This document shows, one piece after another, positions 6,713-9,833 of a DNA stretch of 9,833 nt. The DNA is from an uncultured Propionibacteriaceae bacterium. Its GTDB lineage: Bacteria > Actinomycetota > Actinomycetes > Propionibacteriales > Propionibacteriaceae. The notes under the pieces were generated by a model that had not been told where the DNA came from, did no database searches, and worked only from the letters and a program-made list of their open reading frames with translations. The number at the start of each line of letters is the position of its first letter. Position 1 is the first letter of the stretch. The DNA lies in NCBI GenBank assembly GCA_937859105.1, contig CALMAD010000027.1, forward strand, positions 1-9,833, given 5' to 3'. A program made the position numbers and the translations under genes.

Positions 6713-7384
6713 TCACCGGGGCAGCGTGATCGCCACCCCATGCCCTCCGGCGTCCACCCGGACGCCGCGCAGGTCGGCCACGGTCCAGTCGGCGCCGCGG
6801 GCCGCCGCCCCGGAACCCACGCCCACGACCCGCATCCCCGCGCGTCGGGCGGCGTCGATGCCGGCACCGGAATCCTCGAAGACGAGGCAGTCCTCCGGCG
6901 CCAGGCCGAGCGCGTCGGCCGCGACCAGGAAGCCCTCCGGGTCCGGTTTGCTCCTCGACACCCGTTCGGCGGTGATCGCGACCGGAGGCATCCGGACGCC
7001 CGCGGCGTCCATTCGAGCCGTCGCCAGCGGGACGGTCGCCGACGTGACCAACGCGTGCGGGACGCCCTCGAGCGCGGCCACGAACGCCCCCGCGCCCGCG
7101 ATCTCCCGGACGCCCTCGAGCGTCACCGTCTCCCGCGCGAGCAGGGCGCGGCTCTCGGCGAGGTTCTCCTCGTCCGGACGCCCCGGCAGCAGGTCGCGCA
7201 TGCTCTCGTGGCTCTGCCTCCCGTGGATGACGGCCAGCACGCCCGCAGGGTCGAGCCCGTGCGCGGTCGCCCACTCCGCCCAGAGCCGTTCGACGACGGC
7301 GGTCGAGTCCACGAGGGTGCCGTCCATATCCAGCAGGACGCCGCGGGCGCGAATCGCGCCCCCGCGCCGGTCGTGCTCAATCAT
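6713..7384 (-). CDS. HAD-superfamily sugar phosphatase-like hydrolase
   Basis: A 223-residue cytosolic haloacid dehalogenase-type hydrolase. Motif I is DMDGTLVD (D19 nucleophile, D21 acid/base), motif II VTSA (S115), motif III K146 in SKPDPEGF, and motif IV VFEDSGAGIDAA (E170, D171). The helical cap between motifs I and II (about 30-90) with HGRQSHESMRDLL resembles the sugar-phosphate phosphatases of the YfbT/HxpA and DOG/GPP group, so a small phosphorylated sugar or polyol is the likely substrate. The ATG at 7384 overlaps the end of the DeoR gene by eight bases (ATGATTGA) and has AGGAG eight bases upstream. Pairing with a DeoR regulator fits a role in removing toxic or excess sugar phosphate. 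The gene is rich in GGACGCC motifs, including two inverted pairs. Confidence 0.88.
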   Translation of the reverse strand: MIEHDRRGGAIRARGVLLDMDGTLVDSTAVVERLWAEWATAHGLDPAGVLAVIHGRQSHESMRDLLPGRPDEENLAESRALLARETVTLEGVREIAGAGAFVAALEGVPHALVTSATVPLATARMDAAGVRMPPVAITAERVSRSKPDPEGFLVAADALGLAPEDCLVFEDSGAGIDAARRAGMRVVGVGSGAAARGADWTVADLRGVRVDAGGHGVAITLPR

Positions 7385-8162
7385 CGTCGCTTCTCCTCGC
7401 TGTTTCGGGGGCCACGTGCACCTGGACGCCCGCCTCGCGGAACTGATCGACAACAGCCTCGGGGGCGTCCTCGGTGACGACGAGGTCGTCCAAGTCGTCG
7501 AACCCACCGAACCGGAAACTGGACGTCCGCGCCAGCTTCTGTCCGGTGGCGAGCATGATTCGGCGTGCCCCCGCAGCGGCGATCGCCCGCTTGATCTGGG
7601 CGTCGTCCCAGGTCGCGGTGGTGAGTCCGTGCGCCGGGGACGCCGCGCAGGCCCCGAGCACGGACACATCCGCGCGCATGTCGCGCGCCGCCTGAATGGA
7701 TGCCGCCGCCGTCGCGGACAAGCTGTCGGGAGTGATCAGTCCGCCGGGAACGATCACCTGGATGTCCCGACTCGTCCCGAGCGCGACCGCTGCGTGCAAC
7801 GACAGGCACAGGACGGTCATCCGGCGTCCGACGAGCGTCTGTGCGAGCGCGTCGTTCGTGGTGCCGTTGTCGAGAATGACCGACTGATCGTCGTCGATCA
7901 GGGACGCCGCGACCGTAGCCAGGGAGAGTTTCTGCTCCAGATTCTCGTGCGAGCGCAGCGAGTAGGGCATCGGCTGGCCGCGGTTGTCGACCCGGACAGC
8001 CCCGCCGTGCACCCGCTTCAGGAGGCCCCGCCCCTCCAGATCGGCCAGATCGCGCCGGATCGTGATCGGGGACGCCCCCGTCAGCGCGATCAGCGCGTCC
8101 ACGGTCATCCGCTGCTGACCCACCGCCCGAATGATCATTCTCTGTCTTGATGATCGTTGCAC
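7377..8162 (-). CDS. DeoR-family transcriptional regulator
   Basis: A 261-residue cytosolic repressor. Residues 4-55 form the N-terminal winged helix-turn-helix, ending with the family signature SPITIRRDLADLEGRGLLKR and VHGGA. Residues 75-235 form the sugar-phosphate-sensing domain, with the DNGTTND loop (98-104), VIVPGG (137-141) and D187 region typical of the family. The start is uncertain. GTG at 8162 gives the usual DeoR N-terminus (SRQRMI matching the family RxxxIL) but has only weak GGA upstream. ATG at 8138 is the alternative and would suit a promoter with -10 GATAAT at 8171-8166. A further in-frame TTG at 8204 is unlikely. It is first in a two-gene operon with the HAD phosphatase and divergent from the 41-residue small gene; it probably controls both through the shared 77-bp gap. 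Confidence 0.88.
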   Translation of the reverse strand: MQRSSRQRMIIRAVGQQRMTVDALIALTGASPITIRRDLADLEGRGLLKRVHGGAVRVDNRGQPMPYSLRSHENLEQKLSLATVAASLIDDDQSVILDNGTTNDALAQTLVGRRMTVLCLSLHAAVALGTSRDIQVIVPGGLITPDSLSATAAASIQAARDMRADVSVLGACAASPAHGLTTATWDDAQIKRAIAAAGARRIMLATGQKLARTSSFRFGGFDDLDDLVVTEDAPEAVVDQFREAGVQVHVAPETARRSDDD

Positions 8163-8185
8163 GTGATTATCCAACCACGAAGAAT
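8157..8185. promoter_or_regulatory. Candidate divergent promoters between deoR and the small gene
   Basis: The AT-rich patch TGATTATCC holds GATAAT on the minus strand (8171-8166), a five-of-six match to the -10 consensus facing deoR. On the plus strand TTGCAC (8157-8162) and AAGAAT (8180-8185) are 17 bp apart and face the small gene. The patch also contains TTATCCAAC (8167-8175), a DnaA box with two mismatches. These are consensus matches only. Confidence 0.35.
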
Positions 8186-8199
8186 GGTCATGTCGCCAC

Positions 8200-8223
8200 G
8201 ACAACGACCGGAGACAACGACCG
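8200..8223 (+). repeat. 11-bp direct repeat in the leader of the small gene
   Basis: GACAACGACCG occurs twice, at 8200-8210 and 8213-8223, a period of 13 bp, immediately before the AAAGGAG ribosome binding site of the 41-residue gene. DeoR-family repressors often bind direct repeats, so this is a candidate operator for the divergent regulator; an RNA-level role is also possible. Confidence 0.5.
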
Positions 8224-8239
8224 AAAAGGAGCCCTCGCC

Positions 8240-8365
8240 ATGACCACCTTCATCATCCGCACCGCCCAGACCATCAGCGCCGCCTTCGACACCTTCTCGA
8301 TCCGCGGTCTGCGCACCACCGGCGCCCAGCTGCGCGCCTTCCGCACCGGCCTCGACCTGGAGTGA
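8240..8365 (+). CDS. 41-residue small protein of unknown function
   Basis: I do not recognise this protein. It starts MTTFIIRTAQTISAAF and ends TGLDLE. The ATG at 8240 has a near-ideal AAAGGAG eight bases upstream, and every codon but two or three ends in C or G, with repeated use of ACC, ATC, CGC, GCC, TTC and CTG, the preferred codons of strongly expressed genes in such genomes. It is Thr/Arg/Ala-rich, has no cysteine, no signal peptide and no convincing membrane span; residues 5-20 could form a short amphipathic helix. It sits alone, divergent from the DeoR gene, 37 bases before repeat copy 3. The frame is open upstream to 8147 but lacks a better start. A regulatory or leader peptide is possible; function is unknown. 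Confidence 0.7.
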   Translation: MTTFIIRTAQTISAAFDTFSIRGLRTTGAQLRAFRTGLDLE

Positions 8366-8402
8366 GGACGTCGCCGAGACGCGCCCGCTCCTCCACAGCC
8401 GC

Positions 8403-8487
8403 CCCGTCCAGCCAGCAATCCACCACGCACCCACAGACTTATCCACAGGACCGTCCACAGCTGTGGAGAATCACACGGCTGTAGTTC
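8403..8487 (+). repeat. 85-bp DnaA-box repeat, copy 3
   Basis: Same orientation as copies 1 and 2, about 2 kb away, 37 bases after the small-protein stop. Units begin at 8407, 8419, 8430, 8442 and 8454 (TCCAGC, TCCACC, CCCACA, TCCACA, TCCACA), spaced 12, 11, 12 and 12 bp. The perfect DnaA box TTATCCACA is at 8439-8447. Unit five and the inverted unit make a perfect 14-bp palindrome, TCCACAGCTGTGGA (8454-8467), where the other copies have a mismatch. It ends with CACGGCTGTAGTTC as in copy 1. Confidence 0.87.
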
Positions 8488-8578
8488 ACGGCGTCCGGCC
8501 CTCGGGGTGTGTGTTTCAGAATTGTCCGGCGGGCGCGAAAGTGAGAGTAGCGATCGGAAGCTGCGAGTCGCCGAGCGG

Positions 8579-8881
8579 TCAGGCGATTTTGTAGCTTTCG
8601 TCGCCGAAGCTGACCGCGACCTCGAGCCGGCCGCCCAGGGCCTGGACATAGCGACGCAAGGTGTCAACCTGGGTCTTGTCGATGTCGCCTCGTTCGATCG
8701 CGGATACCCGGTTCTGTGACACGTCGAGTTGCTTGGCTAGTTCAACCTGGCTCATGTCGAACTGTTCCCGGATTTCCCGCAGCCGGTAGGCGCGGGTCTC
8801 GGCGAGGATGCGCTTCTTGTGCGCCTCGACCGCCTCCCGGTTCGGCTGACGACGCTTGGCCAGATCCTCCAGGTTCATCAT
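8579..8881 (-). CDS. XRE-family antitoxin (HigA-like)
   Basis: A 100-residue DNA-binding antitoxin. A basic N-terminal helix (residues 8-38) leads into a Cro/C1-type helix-turn-helix at about 38-80, with MSQVELAKQLDVSQNRVSAI and ERG as the two helices, and a short C-terminal strand segment RLEVAVSFGDES. It should neutralise the adjacent toxin and repress the operon. The first ATG (8881) overlaps the toxin stop as ATGA; a second ATG follows directly at 8878. AGGAGG lies five and eight bases before them, so either could be used. The toxin-first order is that of higBA modules. Base composition is less GC-rich than flanking genes and the GGACGCC heptamer is absent, consistent with recent acquisition. 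Confidence 0.9.
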   Translation of the reverse strand: MMNLEDLAKRRQPNREAVEAHKKRILAETRAYRLREIREQFDMSQVELAKQLDVSQNRVSAIERGDIDKTQVDTLRRYVQALGGRLEVAVSFGDESYKIA

Positions 8882-9234
8882 GGCTGCCTCCTGTGCAGTT
8901 CCTCGAGATGGTCGCGGTACCGCTGTTCCGCGACCGGAATGTTCTTGCGGTACCACCGCTGCCAGTTCCCGGCCTTGTCGTCGGCCACCAGCATGATCGC
9001 CCGACGTGCGGGATCGAAGGCGAACAGCACCCGGACCTCGCTGCGTCCCGACGATCCGGGCCGCAACTCCTTCAGGTTTTTCACCGTGCTGCCCTTGATG
9101 GTGTCCACCAAGGGCCGGCCTAACGCCGGACCCTCACTGGACAAAACCTCCAACGCAGCGAACAACAGGTCGTAGTCATCAGAGGGAAGCGACATGATCC
9201 AGTCCTCGAGCAGCGCGGTCTCGATCTCCCACAC
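8878..9234 (-). CDS. RelE/HigB-family toxin (Gp49-like)
   Basis: A 118-residue toxin of the RelE/ParE superfamily, HigB/Gp49-like branch, expected to be a ribosome-dependent mRNA endonuclease. Diagnostic blocks are the N-terminal VWEIE strand, the helical part ending EGPALGRPLVDTIKGS (35-50), NLKELRP (53-59), the strand EVRVLFAFDP (66-75) and the C-terminal DDKAGNWQRWYRKNIPVAEQ (85-104) with candidate catalytic basic residues. The GTG at 9234 is chosen because it places WEIE at the N-terminus, as in relatives beginning MWxIE; the longer open frame upstream is arginine/proline-rich shadow sequence of the divergent hydrolase. No strong ribosome binding site is seen, so expression may be weak, which is normal for the toxin in such modules. 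Confidence 0.88.
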   Translation of the reverse strand: MWEIETALLEDWIMSLPSDDYDLLFAALEVLSSEGPALGRPLVDTIKGSTVKNLKELRPGSSGRSEVRVLFAFDPARRAIMLVADDKAGNWQRWYRKNIPVAEQRYRDHLEELHRRQP

Positions 9235-9244
9235 AACCCGAGAG

Positions 9245-9282
9245 TACAACTTCAGAGTTCTAAACTGCAAACGTTGTAGAAC
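9245..9282 (-). promoter_or_regulatory. Nested inverted repeats upstream of the toxin gene (candidate operator)
   Basis: GTTCTA (9257-9262) and TAGAAC (9277-9282) are perfect inverted arms with centres 20 bp apart, two helical turns. A second pair, TACAAC (9245-9250) and GTTGTA (9273-9278), overlaps them. The region is clearly AT-richer than its surroundings. The arm nearer the gene reads TAGAAC on the minus strand and could serve as a -10, placing an XRE antitoxin operator over the promoter as expected for autorepression. Promoter assignment is a guess; the repeats are seen. Confidence 0.5.
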
Positions 9283-9350
9283 GTCCAGGTGGCGGTCACC
9301 CTGGGCCCATGCCCAGCCCACCCACCGGCGGCGCCGTCGGCGGCGCCACG

Positions 9351-9365
9351 TACGCTTCGATCGTG
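9351..9365 (+). promoter_or_regulatory. Possible leaderless promoter of the hydrolase
   Basis: TACGCT (9351-9356) fits TAnnnT and lies six bases before the GTG at 9363, the spacing expected when transcription starts at the first base of the start codon. No ribosome binding site precedes the GTG, which supports leaderless initiation as is common in Actinomycetota. The -35 is not evident. Confidence 0.4.
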
Positions 9366-9833
9366 AGCGCTCTGCCGGACCCGGACCCCTGGACGCCGCT
9401 GGCGTCCGGCCTCTGCCCCCTCCCGGACGGCCGCCGCCTCTCCTTCCTGGAGTTCGGCGATCCCGCCGGGACGCCGGTGGTCTGGTGCCACGGGACGCCG
9501 GGCGGGGCGTCGGAGGCGACGGTCGCGGCGGCGTCCGCGCGCGAACTCGGTGTGCGCCTAATCTCGCCATCACGGCCGGGGATGGGCCTCTCGGACGCCC
9601 GCCGCAGCCCCCGGCCTGGGGGCCGCGTGATCGACTGGCCGGACGACCTCGCCCACCTCGCCGACCACCTCGACCTGGGCTCGTTCGGGCTGCTGGGGGT
9701 GTCGGGCGGCGGGCCGTTCGCCCTGGCGACGGCCCTGCGGCTGCCCGAACGCCTCACCGGGGTCGCGCTGCTCGCGCCGGCGGGGCCGCGGTCCGGACGC
9801 CAGCCGCCCCGTTGGCTGCTCCGCGCCGCGGGC
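9363..9833 (+). CDS. Alpha/beta hydrolase, 5' part (runs off the window)
   Basis: The frame is open through the end of the window, giving the first 157 residues of an alpha/beta-hydrolase-fold protein. WCHGTPGG (about 41-48) is the oxyanion-hole strand and loop, SRPGMGLSD (about 70-78) the second conserved strand turn, and LLGVSGGGPFAL (about 109-120) holds the nucleophile elbow G-x-S-x-G. The acid and histidine of the triad would lie beyond the window. The substrate cannot be told; the HGTPGG and RPGMGLSD pattern is common in uncharacterised actinobacterial hydrolases. The GTG at 9363 is favoured because a -10-like TACGCT sits six bases upstream; an in-frame ATG at 9309 is an alternative but would add a Gly/Pro-rich tail with no ribosome binding site. 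Seven GGACGCC motifs occur in 470 bases. Confidence 0.83.
   Translation, partial: MSALPDPDPWTPLASGLCPLPDGRRLSFLEFGDPAGTPVVWCHGTPGGASEATVAAASARELGVRLISPSRPGMGLSDARRSPRPGGRVIDWPDDLAHLADHLDLGSFGLLGVSGGGPFALATALRLPERLTGVALLAPAGPRSGRQPPRWLLRAAG

Larger units (their letters stand above)
392..9801. repeat. Dispersed heptamer GGACGCC/GGCGTCC across the window
   Basis: By hand count the heptamer occurs about 59 times (32 as GGACGCC, 27 as GGCGTCC on the plus strand). With 70% GC and independent bases about five would be expected. Approximate counts by gene: thi operon 16, permease 3, carboxyltransferase 17, DeoR-HAD 14, toxin-antitoxin 0, hydrolase fragment 7. Close inverted pairs occur at 1012-1025 (no spacer, a perfect 14-bp palindrome), 6749-6766 (ACCC spacer), 6994-7010 (CGC) and 9391-9407 (GCT). 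Confidence 0.7.

Noticed and set aside
6279..8150. A 623-residue plus-strand reading frame over the DeoR-HAD region
   Set aside because: Most of it is the antisense shadow of two well-supported minus-strand genes. Only the short RHH-like stretch near 6501-6666 resembles a protein.
6158..8487. The DnaA-box repeats as the chromosomal origin oriC
   Set aside because: Each copy has only one perfect DnaA box, there is no AT-rich unwinding region, and neither dnaA nor dnaN is near.
6158..8487. The three repeats as a CRISPR array or an insertion sequence
   Set aside because: Spacing between copies is irregular (about 220 and 2020 bp), there are no uniform spacers, no terminal inverted repeats, no target duplications and no transposase.
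9235..9573. N-terminal extension of the toxin to 231 residues
   Set aside because: The extra 113 residues are arginine/proline-rich, overlap the divergent hydrolase, and relatives of this toxin start at the WEIE strand.

Overview
The window is high-GC DNA (roughly 70% by eye) with several GTG starts, many 1-8 nt gene overlaps, G/C-ending codons and a start that looks leaderless. This fits a member of the Actinomycetota. The use of ThiH (radical-SAM tyrosine lyase) rather than the oxidase ThiO hints at an anaerobic or facultative relative such as a propionibacterium, but this is inference and the genus cannot be read from the sequence.

Left part (15-2935, minus strand): a tight operon thiS-thiF-thiG-thiH that makes the thiazole half of thiamine, preceded by a TPP riboswitch aptamer. 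Three consecutive gene junctions overlap by 1-4 nt. The riboswitch overlaps the first ATG of the thiS reading frame and contains its Shine-Dalgarno sequence, so the real thiS start is a GTG at 2837. Middle part (3215-6132, plus strand): a GntP-family permease whose stop codon overlaps the start of a fused beta-alpha acyl-CoA carboxyltransferase (TAATG), suggesting translational coupling.

6133-6712 holds no intact gene. It contains two copies of an 85-bp repeat with a perfect DnaA box and a relic of a ribbon-helix-helix antitoxin broken at its start codon. Then come, on the minus strand, a DeoR-family regulator and an overlapping HAD sugar-phosphatase-like gene (6713-8162). Divergent from the regulator lies a 41-residue small protein with a strong ribosome binding site and expression-optimised codons (8240-8365), followed by a third copy of the 85-bp repeat. 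Next is a HigBA-like toxin-antitoxin pair (8579-9234, minus strand) of visibly lower GC. The window ends inside an alpha/beta hydrolase (9363-9833, plus strand).

Two patterns stand out beyond the genes. First, the three repeats each carry five TCCACA-like units on one strand with exactly the same spacing (12, 11, 12, 12 bp), the fourth being a perfect TTATCCACA DnaA box, followed by an inverted unit. Second, the heptamer GGACGCC/GGCGTCC occurs about 59 times by hand count, in both orientations and in different codon frames, but only 3 times in the permease and not at all in the toxin-antitoxin genes.
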